A DNA stretch of 64,000 nt from Streptomyces sp. SID13031 (GTDB lineage Bacteria; Actinomycetota; Actinomycetes; Propionibacteriales; Kribbellaceae), in NCBI RefSeq assembly GCF_010548305.1, contig NZ_JAAGLV010000004.1:310001-374000 (forward strand). Direction: 5' to 3'. The translations under genes were made by a program, and so were the position numbers. This document shows, one piece after another, positions 52,026-59,955 of the stretch. Below the pieces are notes generated by a model. It was not told where the DNA came from and ran no database searches. It was given only the letters and a program-made list of their open reading frames with translations. Position 1 is the first letter of the stretch, and every line of letters begins with the position of its first letter.

Positions 52026-52613
52026 TCAGCCTGCCTCGTTCATCCGGGTCGCCTCGGCGTACTGGTCGCGGGTGCAGAAGCTCAGCCAGGCCTGCTTGTC
52101 CGGCAGTGTCACGATGCTGTGCTTGCGAAAGCCCATGCGTTGATTCAAGTCTTGGATCTTGGTGTTGCGGACATCCGGTTCGACCACGACGCGATCGATC
52201 GCCGGATCGCTGAACAGATAGTCGAGGACGGTCTCGAAGACTGCGCCAGTGAAGCCGTGCACTCGTTGCACCGGCGGAGCGACCAGCACGTGCATCCCGA
52301 CATCGCCCGGCGCCGGGCGGTACACGTCACCGACCGGGTCGCAGGCGGGTTCGTACCGCTCCATCAGGAACGCCGGCCGTCCATCTTGTTCGCCGATCAA
52401 AGCCTGGTGATAGCCGGTCCGCTGGATTCGCTCGTACTCCGCGCGCACCTCGTCGACGGTGGCGGTCAGCAATCCCCAGTACTGCGCGTAGGGCTGCGTG
52501 ACCCAGCTGTGCAGCGTGGGCACATCCACGGTCAGGTTGAACGGGCGGAGGGTGAGGGTGCCGACTCCGGCGGTGAAGCGGCGGTAGATCGGCTCGGGCA
52601 GTGCGCGGGGCAT
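52026..52613 (-). CDS. desC: DesC-like acyltransferase of siderophore synthesis
   Basis: A 195-residue GNAT-fold acyltransferase of the IucB/DesC type, with WVTQPYAQYWGLL, HQALIGEQDGRPAFLMERYEP and the QRVHGFTGAVFETVLDYLF acyl-CoA region. It acylates N-hydroxycadaverine or a related hydroxylamine to make the hydroxamate used by DesD. First gene of the two-gene operon; an iron box lies 47 bases upstream. Confidence 0.87.
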   Translation of the reverse strand: MPRALPEPIYRRFTAGVGTLTLRPFNLTVDVPTLHSWVTQPYAQYWGLLTATVDEVRAEYERIQRTGYHQALIGEQDGRPAFLMERYEPACDPVGDVYRPAPGDVGMHVLVAPPVQRVHGFTGAVFETVLDYLFSDPAIDRVVVEPDVRNTKIQDLNQRMGFRKHSIVTLPDKQAWLSFCTRDQYAEATRMNEAG

Positions 52614-52659
52614 GGCGGCACTCCAATCGCTGCGCGGGATCCGGCAGAGGCGGGGATGG

Positions 52660-52678
52660 TTAGCTAAGGCTTACCTTA
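52660..52678 (-). promoter_or_regulatory. Iron box (IdeR/DmdR-type) before desCD
   Basis: TTAGCTAAGGCTTACCTTA agrees with the 19-base TTAGGTTAGGCTCACCTAA consensus at 15 positions. Iron-bound regulator would repress the siderophore operon. Confidence 0.8.
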
Positions 52679-52841
52679 CTTGATGCTCGCGAGGCCATGA
52701 AAAGTGACCGGTATCCCCAAGCCGCGTGGCGCCACGTGCTCCTCAACGGCCTCCACTACTGAGTCACAGCCTTCCGGAGGACGCCGAAGGTAGTCCGCGC
52801 GGCGGATGCCCAGGTAGGTGGAGCCGTCCTAGGTTTGATGC

Positions 52842-53522
52842 ATGTTGATCGCAGAGGATCTCGCGTTGCTCCTGTACGACGACGAGAGCGGGAAGCCGAT
52901 CGCCGGGTCGCCCGGACTCGACTACGCGCTCGGTGGAGCCGTACTGATCGAGCTGACCCTGCTGGGCAAGGTGGACATCGCCGAGGCCGGTGACCAGGTC
53001 AAGGCCGGGCGGCTGAAGGTACTGGACACCACGCCGACCGGGGACCCGGTACTGGACGAGCGGCTCGCCTTCCTGGCGGGCAAGCCCGGTGCCAAGCCGA
53101 AGGACCTGATGGCGAAGCTGTCGAAGAAGCTGCGCGACCAGCTGCTCGTGCGGCTGGCGGAGCGGGGTGTGCTCGAGGCGGACAAGGGCAAGGTGCTCGG
53201 GCTGTTCCCAGTCACCCGCTGGCCTGCCAAGGACGCACGGCACGAGGCTGAGGTCCGAACCGGCCTGGAGAACGTGCTGAAGCTAGGCACCCAGCCTGAC
53301 GAGCGCACTGCCGCCCTGATCGCTCTGCTGACCGCCCTGAACGTCGTCCCGAAGGTCATCACCGACGCGGTCGACAAGAAGGCCCTGAAGCAACGCGCCA
53401 AGGAGATCTCAGAGTCCGACTGGGCCGCCGCAGCAGTCCGCAAGGCAGTCCAGGAAATGCAGGCCGCCGTCACCGCAGCCATAGTCGTAGCCAGCTCAGC
53501 GGGCGCCGCAGGCAGCTCCTAG
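52842..53522 (+). CDS. GPP34-family phosphoprotein (GOLPH3-like)
   Basis: A 226-residue protein of the GOLPH3/VPS74-like family, common in actinobacteria: MLIAEDLALLLYDDESGKP and ALGGAVLIELTLLGKV at the N-terminus and an Ala-rich helical C-terminus. The eukaryotic relatives bind phosphoinositides; the bacterial role is unknown. It has no signal peptide. Confidence 0.88.
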   Translation: MLIAEDLALLLYDDESGKPIAGSPGLDYALGGAVLIELTLLGKVDIAEAGDQVKAGRLKVLDTTPTGDPVLDERLAFLAGKPGAKPKDLMAKLSKKLRDQLLVRLAERGVLEADKGKVLGLFPVTRWPAKDARHEAEVRTGLENVLKLGTQPDERTAALIALLTALNVVPKVITDAVDKKALKQRAKEISESDWAAAAVRKAVQEMQAAVTAAIVVASSAGAAGSS

Positions 53523-53593
53523 CGGCGTACGCCACCGCGGTTGCCTATACGCCGCCGCGCCGCCCGTACGCGGCCGCGCGGCGGCGGTTTGGT

Positions 53594-54175
53594 TTACTCC
53601 GCCTGGCAGTTGGTTTTGCAGGTCTGGTCGATCATGGTCAGGTGGACGCCTGGCTCTTCCGTGTCGACTGTTTCGACCGACCAGTCGGCCTGCCAGTCGC
53701 CGGACTTCAGCACGTCCTCGGTGCCGCCGAGCTTGCCGAACCAGTCGACGATCGGCGTCCGCGGGTTGATGTGCGCGATCTCCAGCACTTTCGGCAACTG
53801 CTGCGCGACGGCAGCTTGGGCCGGCGCGAGCTGACCAGTCGCGTGCAGCGACACGACCGGCGGCCGCGGATGGGTTCCGGTGAGTACCCAGACCGCCACC
53901 GTGCCCGACGTACAGATCGCGTACGTCCCGTCGGCGCCGCACTTGTAGCCGGCGCCCTTCAACCCGGTGAGCACCTGAGGCGCGGTGACATCCGGCAGCA
54001 CCGGGTCAGACGACTTGTCGCTCGACTCCGCGGAAGGCTGTCCACTGGTCGAGCCCGCGGGCGTCTCACCCGACTTCGGAGGATCCGCCTTCTTGTCGTC
54101 CGAGGAGGAACCCGAGCAGGCCGCAGTACCGATGAGCAGGGCAGTGCTCACCAGTGCGACGGCGATCCGCTTCAG
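53594..54175 (-). CDS. Lipoprotein of unknown function, apparent CTG start
   Basis: A 193-residue lipoprotein. From CTG at 54175 the translation begins [20 protein letters not shown], a complete lipoprotein signal with basic start and Cys20. The first GTG (54151) would lose the basic region. The CTG overlaps the deoD stop (CTGA) and has GAGG 7 bases upstream, so translation is coupled to deoD. The mature part starts with a Ser/Asp/Lys-rich linker, then a domain with four cysteines. Unrecognised family. Confidence 0.75.
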   Translation of the reverse strand: MKRIAVALVSTALLIGTAACSGSSSDDKKADPPKSGETPAGSTSGQPSAESSDKSSDPVLPDVTAPQVLTGLKGAGYKCGADGTYAICTSGTVAVWVLTGTHPRPPVVSLHATGQLAPAQAAVAQQLPKVLEIAHINPRTPIVDWFGKLGGTEDVLKSGDWQADWSVETVDTEEPGVHLTMIDQTCKTNCQAE

Positions 54176-54885
54176 ACCGGTACCTCGATCGCCGCGTCGA
54201 GGGCGATCGTGATCATCTCGGAGAACGTCGTCTGCCGCTCCTCGGCCGTCGTCTCCTCCTTGGTGATCAGGTGGTCCGACACGGTCATGATGCCGAGCGC
54301 CCGGCGACCGAACTTGGCGGCCAGCGTGTAGAGCGCCGCGGCCTCCATCTCGATCCCCAGTACGCCGTACTCGGCCGTGCGCGACACCAGGTCGGGCCGG
54401 TCGTTGTAGAACAGGTCGCCCGAGAACACCTGGCCGACGTGCACGTTCAGCCCGGCCGCCTCAGCAGCGTCCACAGCGGCGCGTAGCAGCTTGTAGTCGG
54501 CGGTCGGCGCGTAGTCGATGCCGTGGAAGCGCAGCCGGTTCATCTGCGAGTCGGTGCTCGCCGACATCGCCACGATCACGTCGCGGACCCGGACCGCCTC
54601 GGTCAGCGCCCCACACGTGCCGACCCGGATCAGCGTCTGTACGTCGTACTCGGCGAACAGTTCGTTGGCGTAGATCGAGGCCGACGCCTGACCCATGCCG
54701 GACCCCTGCACGGAGATCCGCTCACCCTTGTAGGTGCCGGTGAACCCGAACATGTTCCGGATCTCGGTGTAGCAGGTGACGTCGGACAGGTAGGTCTCAG
54801 CGATCCACTTGGCCCTCAGCGGATCTCCGGGGAACAGCACGCGCGGTGCGATCTGCCCCTTCTCGGCAGCGATGTGAATACTCAT
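54172..54885 (-). CDS. deoD: Purine-nucleoside phosphorylase, DeoD type
   Basis: A 237-residue hexameric-type purine-nucleoside phosphorylase: [15 protein letters not shown] for phosphate binding, the RVGTCGAL motif, [27 protein letters not shown] with the catalytic Asp at the end. It splits purine nucleosides to base and ribose 1-phosphate in salvage. It is followed by the overlapping lipoprotein gene. Confidence 0.95.
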   Translation of the reverse strand: MSIHIAAEKGQIAPRVLFPGDPLRAKWIAETYLSDVTCYTEIRNMFGFTGTYKGERISVQGSGMGQASASIYANELFAEYDVQTLIRVGTCGALTEAVRVRDVIVAMSASTDSQMNRLRFHGIDYAPTADYKLLRAAVDAAEAAGLNVHVGQVFSGDLFYNDRPDLVSRTAEYGVLGIEMEAAALYTLAAKFGRRALGIMTVSDHLITKEETTAEERQTTFSEMITIALDAAIEVPV

Positions 54886-54928
54886 GCCGGGATGCTCTCA
54901 TGGTGGCGAGGCGAGATACGTTGAAGCC

Positions 54929-55852
54929 GTGGCTTATTCGATCGTTCCTGGTTCCCTGTCGCTGTCCCGTTCCGTCCTCGACCGAGCCGCTGACCGCCGG
55001 CGGGACGCTGAGTGGCTGGAGAAGGCCTGGGCCGCTGAGGACACGCAGGTAGCGCTAGTAGTCGGCGACAAGCTGGCAGTAGAAGCAGACCGTACTGCGC
55101 TCCGCCTGGTACCGCCCGCTGCGGCACCAGAGGGCATCCGGATCTTCCTGGGGATCGATCTAGTCGCCGGAGCCGGGATGACCGCTGACGGGCGCGCAGT
55201 GTTCGCAGTACTGGTCACTGGCGAGCCGGATGAGTCGTACGCCGGGCTGCGCGAGGTCGGTGGCGTGCTGGACGACCGGGAGGCCGGGATCGCGGTCAAC
55301 GTGATCGGGCTGGCCAACTGGCACGCAATACATACCCACTGCGCCAACTGTGGCGCCCACACCGAGGTGGTCGACGCCGGGCACGTGCGGCACTGCCCGA
55401 ACTGCGGGCTCAACCACTTCCCGCGCAGCGACCCGGCGATCATCGTGCTCGTCACCGACGACCAGGACCGCGCCCTGCTCGGCCGCAACGAGGCCTGGCC
55501 GGAGGGGCGCTACTCGACCCTCGCCGGCTTCGTGGAGCCGGGGGAGTCGCTGGAGGCCGCAGTACGCCGGGAGGTCTTCGAGGAGACAGGCGTAGTGGTC
55601 GGCGAAGAAGTCCAGTACGCCGCCAGCCAGCCCTGGCCGCTCCCGTCGAGCCTGATGCTCGGCTTCTACGCCAAGGCCACCGGCTACGCGATCAACGTCG
55701 ACCAGGACGAGATCGCCGAAGCCAAGTGGTTCAGCCGCGAAGACCTGCAAGCCCTCGTCGAAGCAGGCAGCATGGCGCTCCCCGGCAACATCTCCATCTC
55801 CCGCCGCCTCATCGAAGGCTGGTACGGCAAGGAACTAACCGGCAGCTGGTGA
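54929..55852 (+). CDS. nudC: NAD(+)/NADH diphosphatase NudC
   Basis: A 307-residue NudC: an N-terminal domain, a zinc ribbon with CANC (near residue 140) and CPNC, and a Nudix box from GFVEPGESLEAAVRREVFEETG, followed by the SQPWPLPSSLMLGF motif (SQPWPFPxS) that identifies NADH pyrophosphatases. It hydrolyses NAD(H) and removes NAD caps from RNA in other bacteria. GTG at 54929 gives the normal N-terminus. Confidence 0.94.
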   Translation: MAYSIVPGSLSLSRSVLDRAADRRRDAEWLEKAWAAEDTQVALVVGDKLAVEADRTALRLVPPAAAPEGIRIFLGIDLVAGAGMTADGRAVFAVLVTGEPDESYAGLREVGGVLDDREAGIAVNVIGLANWHAIHTHCANCGAHTEVVDAGHVRHCPNCGLNHFPRSDPAIIVLVTDDQDRALLGRNEAWPEGRYSTLAGFVEPGESLEAAVRREVFEETGVVVGEEVQYAASQPWPLPSSLMLGFYAKATGYAINVDQDEIAEAKWFSREDLQALVEAGSMALPGNISISRRLIEGWYGKELTGSW

Positions 55853-55896
55853 CCCCGGCCCACGCAATTTCGGCGGTCAACCGCCGAAATGCGGTG

Positions 55897-56136
55897 TCAG
55901 GCGGCGAGCTTCTCGGCGATCTGGGCGATCGACGGGTTGGTCATCGCGGTGCCGTCGGCGAAGACGAGGGTCGGTACGGTCTGGTTGCCGCGGTTGACCT
56001 TCTCGACGATCTTGGCCGCGTCGGGCACCTGCTCGATGTCGACCTCGGTGAACTCGATCCCGGCCCGCTTCAGCTGGCCCTTCAAGCGGTGGCAGTAACC
56101 GCACCAAGGTGTCGAGTACATCGTGAATGCCGCCAT
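55897..56136 (-). CDS. mrx1: Mycoredoxin (glutaredoxin-like)
   Basis: A 79-residue thioredoxin-fold protein with active site CGYC in YSTPWCGYCHRLK and the cis-proline TVPTLVF. In actinobacteria this protein reduces mycothiol mixed disulfides. It lies between nudC and uvrD2 as in mycobacteria (Rv3198A, from memory). It is convergent with nudC. Confidence 0.93.
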   Translation of the reverse strand: MAAFTMYSTPWCGYCHRLKGQLKRAGIEFTEVDIEQVPDAAKIVEKVNRGNQTVPTLVFADGTAMTNPSIAQIAEKLAA

Positions 56137-56248
56137 CGTGGCTCGCTCCGTCTCTGCGTGGGGGCAGGCGCCGGAAAACTGTCCGGCGTCCCGTCTAGGG
56201 TGGTTCTACCTTGTTACTGAACCCCGTCGGTCGGAGTGCTGTTCCCGC

Positions 56249-58369
56249 ATGTCTCAGCCCGTGAGCAACATCACGCAGGCCGTCTCCGGCCGGTCCGCCG
56301 ACGAGCTGCTAGAGGCGCTCGACCCCGAGCAGCGAGCGGTCGCGACGGCCCTGCACGGACCGGTCGTCGTGATGGCCGGCGCGGGCACCGGCAAGACCCG
56401 CGCGATCACCCACCGGATCGCGTACGGCGTCCGGATCGGCGCCTACGACCCGGCGCGGGTGCTCGCCGTCACGTTCACCCAGCGCGCCGCCGGCGAGATG
56501 CGCGGCCGGCTCGCCCAACTCGGCACCAGCGGCGTCCAGGCCAGGACGTTCCACTCGGCCGCGCTGCGCCAGGCGAAGTATTTCTGGCCGAAGGTGTTCG
56601 GCGGTGAGCTGCCGCCGATCGTCGACCGCAAGTTCCCGTTGCTGACCGAGGCGGCCTCGCGCTGCCGCGTCCGGGTCGACACCCCGGCCCTGCGCGATCT
56701 GGCCGGCGAGATCGAGTGGGCGAAGGTCAGCAACGTCCGCCCCGACGACTACGCGAAGCTCGCGCCCCAGTCCGCGAGAGCACTCGCCGCCTTCGCCCCG
56801 GCCACGATCGCGCGCGTCTTCGCGGCGTACGAGGACGTGAAGCTCGAGCGCGGCCGGATCGACCTGGAGGACGTGCTGCTCTGCGCGGTCGCCCTGCTCG
56901 CCGAGGACGAGCGGGTGGCAGCCGAGATCCGCCGGCAGTACCGGACGTTCGTCGTCGACGAGTACCAGGACGTCAGCCCGCTGCAGCAGAGCCTGCTCGA
57001 CCTGTGGCTCGGCGGCCGCGAGGACGTCTGCGTGGTCGGCGACCCGGCCCAGACCATCTACTCCTGGGCCGGCGCCGACCCGGCGAACCTGGTCCAGTTC
57101 CACCAGCGCCACCCCACCGCCCAGGTGATCAAGCTCGTCCGCGACTACCGCTCGACCCCGCAGATCGTCGACGTCGCCAACAAGGTCCTCGACGCGGCCG
57201 GCCCGTCCGGACTGCCCGGCCGCGTCACCCTCCGCTCCCAGCGCGACCCCGGCCCCGCACCGACCTACCGGGAGTACTCCGACGAGGTCAACGAGGCCGA
57301 CGCGGTCGCCCGATCCGTCTCCCGCCTCCAGGAATCCGGTACTGCGTTGCGCGACATCGCGGTGCTGTTCCGTACCAACGCGCAGTCGGCGAATTTCGAG
57401 CAGGCCCTCGCCGAGCGCAAGATCCCGGCGATGCTCAAGGGCGCCGAGCGGTTCTTCGAGCGGGCCGAGATCCGGCAGGCCGCAGTACTGCTGCGTGGTC
57501 AGGCCAAGGCCGGCGACACCGGGGGAGAGCTCCTCGACACCGTCCGCGCCGTTCTCGGTGGTGCCGGCTGGAAGGAAGAGCCGCCGACCGGGACCGGATC
57601 GGTGCGGGACCGTTGGGAGTCGCTGAGCGCGCTGGTCACGATGGCCTCCGACTTCGGGGCCGCCCACCCGGAGGCTGGGATCGTGGACCTGATGGCCGAG
57701 CTCGACCGGCGCGCCTCGATCCAGCACGCGCCGCTGGCCGAGGGCGTCACGCTGGCGACGCTGCACGCGGCGAAGGGGCTGGAGTGGGGCTGCGTGTTCA
57801 TCGTCGGCGCCCATGAGGGCACACTGCCGATCGCCTATGCCCAGACGCCGGCCCAGGTGGAGGAGGAGCGGCGGCTGTTCTACGTCGGGGTGACCCGGGC
57901 CAAGGACCAGCTCGCGGTGAGCTGGTCGACCTCCCGCTCACCCGGTGGCCGGGCCAGCCGCGGACCGACCCGCTTCCTGGACCCGATCGGCGTCCGTACG
58001 CCGCGGTCCGGCGAGCGCGAGCCGTCGCCGCGCGCCCGTACGCCGCGGACCGAGCGCTCGGACGTGCCGATCCCGAAGTGCCGGGTCTGCGGTCGCGGCC
58101 TGACCGAGCCGGCCGCCCGCAAGCTCGGCCGCTGCGAGGACTGCCCGTCGACGATGGACCAGGGCCTGTACGACGCGCTGTTCGAGTGGCGCGCCGACAA
58201 GGCCGCCGAGGAGTCGATGCCGGCCTTCGTCATCTTCACCGACGCGACCCTGACCGCGATCGCGGAGGCCCACCCCACCGACGAACGCGAGCTGCTCCGG
58301 ATCACCGGCATCGGCCGCACCAAGCTGATGAAGTACGGCGAGTCCGTGCTCAACATCTGCACCCGCTGA
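56249..58369 (+). CDS. uvrD2: ATP-dependent DNA helicase UvrD2
   Basis: A 706-residue SF1A helicase. Walker A AGAGTGKTRAI, VVDEYQDVSPLQ, QTIYSWAGAD, LVRDYRSTPQIV, LATLHAAKGLEW and FYVGVTRAKDQLAVSW are present. The C-terminus carries the four-cysteine CRVCGRGL...CEDC motif and an HRDC domain (LLRITGIGRTKLMKYGE), the combination specific to actinobacterial UvrD2. The ATG at 56249 is used; the frame continues upstream without a better start. A 24-base tandem repeat follows the stop. Confidence 0.94.
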   Translation: MSQPVSNITQAVSGRSADELLEALDPEQRAVATALHGPVVVMAGAGTGKTRAITHRIAYGVRIGAYDPARVLAVTFTQRAAGEMRGRLAQLGTSGVQARTFHSAALRQAKYFWPKVFGGELPPIVDRKFPLLTEAASRCRVRVDTPALRDLAGEIEWAKVSNVRPDDYAKLAPQSARALAAFAPATIARVFAAYEDVKLERGRIDLEDVLLCAVALLAEDERVAAEIRRQYRTFVVDEYQDVSPLQQSLLDLWLGGREDVCVVGDPAQTIYSWAGADPANLVQFHQRHPTAQVIKLVRDYRSTPQIVDVANKVLDAAGPSGLPGRVTLRSQRDPGPAPTYREYSDEVNEADAVARSVSRLQESGTALRDIAVLFRTNAQSANFEQALAERKIPAMLKGAERFFERAEIRQAAVLLRGQAKAGDTGGELLDTVRAVLGGAGWKEEPPTGTGSVRDRWESLSALVTMASDFGAAHPEAGIVDLMAELDRRASIQHAPLAEGVTLATLHAAKGLEWGCVFIVGAHEGTLPIAYAQTPAQVEEERRLFYVGVTRAKDQLAVSWSTSRSPGGRASRGPTRFLDPIGVRTPRSGEREPSPRARTPRTERSDVPIPKCRVCGRGLTEPAARKLGRCEDCPSTMDQGLYDALFEWRADKAAEESMPAFVIFTDATLTAIAEAHPTDERELLRITGIGRTKLMKYGESVLNICTR

Positions 58370-58377
58370 CCCGCCGG

Positions 58378-58438
58378 CCTTCAACCGCCTCAACCCTCCA
58401 GCCTTCAACTGCCTCGACCCTCCAGCCTTCAACTACCC
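58378..58438 (+). repeat. 24-base tandem repeat after uvrD2
   Basis: CCTTCAACYGCCTCRACCCT plus CCAG, two full copies (58378-58401, 58402-58425) and half of a third, starting 8 bases after the uvrD2 stop. From here to about 58690 I see no gene, only a small GGCAGC/GCTGCC hairpin at 58458-58480. Confidence 0.85.
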
Positions 58439-58694
58439 GCGGGTTCGTGCCCTTTGGGGCAGCGAAGCGGGCCGGCTGCCGGAAAAGCCGTTGCAGGCTT
58501 GGCCATCGCGGGTGACACTCGACAGGCAGGGTTTTCTGCTGCTGGCAGACGACGGGTCGGAGCGTGGCATCTAGTGGCCACAGGCAACGATTCCGGAGGG
58601 TGTCAGGAGCGCGCCGGAGCGTGCCGGGCCGGTGGATCGGCAGCAAGTTCCCGCCCACCGGGCGGCAACTTCCGGCCAACTTCAGAAACCTGCG

Positions 58695-58733
58695 ATAAAT
58701 AGTTTGCGGCCTCCGGCGAGGTCAGCGTACTGT
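58695..58733 (+). promoter_or_regulatory. Candidate whiB7 promoter with AT-rich WhiB7 site
   Basis: ATAAATA lies directly upstream of a -35-like TTTGCG (58703-58708), with TACTGT (58728-58733) 19 bases downstream. An AT-rich patch touching the -35 element is the known mark of promoters that WhiB7 activates together with SigA, so autoregulation is expected. The leader from here to whiB7 is about 450 bases. Confidence 0.65.
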
Positions 58734-58825
58734 TCTTTCTGCGGTCAGAAGCTGGCCGAAAACTTCAAACCATAGCGATGAGCTTGCCGCTCACTTCGCC
58801 ACAAACGAGAGGAGGTGCCTTGGAA

Positions 58826-59023
58826 ATGGTCAACATCACGATGAAGCCGAACGGCGTCAGCGTCGCGCTGCCGTGCGCCCACGTCCAGGGTGCCGCCCTG
58901 TCGCGTCTGCACGTCGAGACGGTCGTGGTTCTCGCCGATGTCTTCACCCAGATCAAGGGCGGAGCTGTGGGCGGTACGAAGTACGGCGGTCAGGGTTCTC
59001 GAGCATGGAGTCCACCGGTCTGA
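58826..59023 (+). CDS. Leader peptide (uORF) in the whiB7 attenuator
   Basis: A 65-codon reading frame with a strong AGAGGAGG site 10 bases before its ATG (58826), unlike anything else in the gap. It resembles no known protein (starts MVNITMKPNGVSVALPCAHV). It ends inside a hairpin just before an intrinsic terminator that precedes whiB7. In other actinobacteria, translation of a leader frame controls termination before whiB7, so this is probably the sensor of ribosome inhibition. TTG at 58820 is an alternative start. Confidence 0.75.
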   Translation: MVNITMKPNGVSVALPCAHVQGAALSRLHVETVVVLADVFTQIKGGAVGGTKYGGQGSRAWSPPV

Positions 59024-59061
59024 CGACAAGTCAGCCGGCACCTCCAAGGCCGCGGAACCCT
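58992..59061 (+). promoter_or_regulatory. Candidate antiterminator pairing in the whiB7 leader
   Basis: AGGGTTC (58992-58998, inside the leader frame) is the exact complement of GAACCCT (59055-59061) in the left half of the terminator. A hairpin at 59015-59038 (CCGG-CTGAC/GTCAG-CCGG with one bulge) lies between and contains the leader stop codon. Pairing of the two 7-mers would break the terminator. Confidence 0.5.
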
Positions 59062-59092
59062 AACCAAGGGATCCGCGGCCTTTCTGTTTTTT
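59046..59092 (+). terminator. Intrinsic terminator (attenuator) before whiB7
   Basis: AAGGCCGCGGA (59046-59056) pairs perfectly with TCCGCGGCCTT (59072-59082); CCC and GGG continue the stem after one mismatch around a 7-base loop. A T-rich tract with six consecutive Ts follows. It sits 101 bases before the whiB7 start and after the leader frame. Confidence 0.88.
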
Positions 59093-59193
59093 CTGCGCCG
59101 TGTTTGTCCCGGAAGAGTTTGGCGGTCACCAACCGGTAGGCCGTCGAAGACAGCAAGAGAACACAGCAAGACAGTCACTAGGAGGTGACCGGA

Positions 59194-59481
59194 ATGAGCG
59201 TTAGCTTCCTCGATGCCTTCAACGAGGTTGCAACGTCGCAGGACCTGCCCTGTCGGTCCTACGCGCCAGAACTCTTCTTCGCCGAATCGCCGGCGGACGT
59301 CGAGTACGCAAAGTCTCTGTGCAACGCCTGCCCACTCGTGGCCGAGTGCCTGGCTGGAGCGCTCGAGCGCTCCGAGCCGTGGGGAGTGTGGGGAGGCCAG
59401 CTGTTCGTCCAGGGTGTGGTGGTCGCACGCAAGCGGCCCCGCGGACGTCCACGCAAGTGCGACACCGTTACCGCAGCCTGA
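59194..59481 (+). CDS. whiB7: Redox-responsive transcriptional regulator WhiB7
   Basis: A 95-residue Fe-S regulator. Four cysteines, in LPCRSYA and LCNACPLVAEC, bind a 4Fe-4S cluster; GVWGG is the sigma-binding turn, and RGRPRK at the C-terminus is the AT-hook that distinguishes WhiB7 from other Wbl proteins. It activates intrinsic resistance genes when ribosomes are inhibited. ATG at 59194 follows AGGAGGTGACC. Regulation by the leader attenuator is expected. Confidence 0.95.
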   Translation: MSVSFLDAFNEVATSQDLPCRSYAPELFFAESPADVEYAKSLCNACPLVAECLAGALERSEPWGVWGGQLFVQGVVVARKRPRGRPRKCDTVTAA

Positions 59482-59552
59482 CCTGACGACTACATCCATC
59501 CGAATCGAGACTCAGAACCATGAAAACCCAGACTTCACCCAGGAGAGTTGAA

Positions 59553-59738
59553 ATGCATTTACTTCAAGAAGATCTCGCTCGTGCTCATTGTCAGTCCCTA
59601 CTGAGGGACGCAGAGGACAACCGGCGCTTCCGCCTGGCGACCCAGTTCGCCAAGGCCCAGAAGCAGGCCGACCGGGCCACCCGGCGCGCGGAGAGGGCCA
59701 GTGCAAAGGCACGCCTCACCTTCGCCCGGCTGGTCTGA
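59553..59738 (+). CDS. Small basic helical protein downstream of whiB7
   Basis: A 61-residue protein rich in Arg, Ala and Gln, predicted to be one long helix (LLRDAEDNRRFRLATQFAKA). The ATG at 59553 has GGAGAGTTGAA upstream. It follows whiB7 by 71 bases without an intervening terminator, so it may be co-transcribed. No family recognised. Confidence 0.65.
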   Translation: MHLLQEDLARAHCQSLLRDAEDNRRFRLATQFAKAQKQADRATRRAERASAKARLTFARLV

Positions 59739-59955
59739 TCCACCCCGGCTCTCAGCCACCGGCCGGACCCCAGCGGTCCGGCCGGCCTGAGCCGAAAATC
59801 TGGCTGACGCGGTAGGAGCCGATCTCCATCACACCGCGCCGGCCGAAGAGCCCGACCAGCAGAACGGACCAGGGGGCCGTCGCTGCCGGCCGAAGCTGAA
59901 CACCCCGAGAGGCGGCATCTAGCGGATGCCGCCTCTCGGCATTTGAAGCTCGGAC

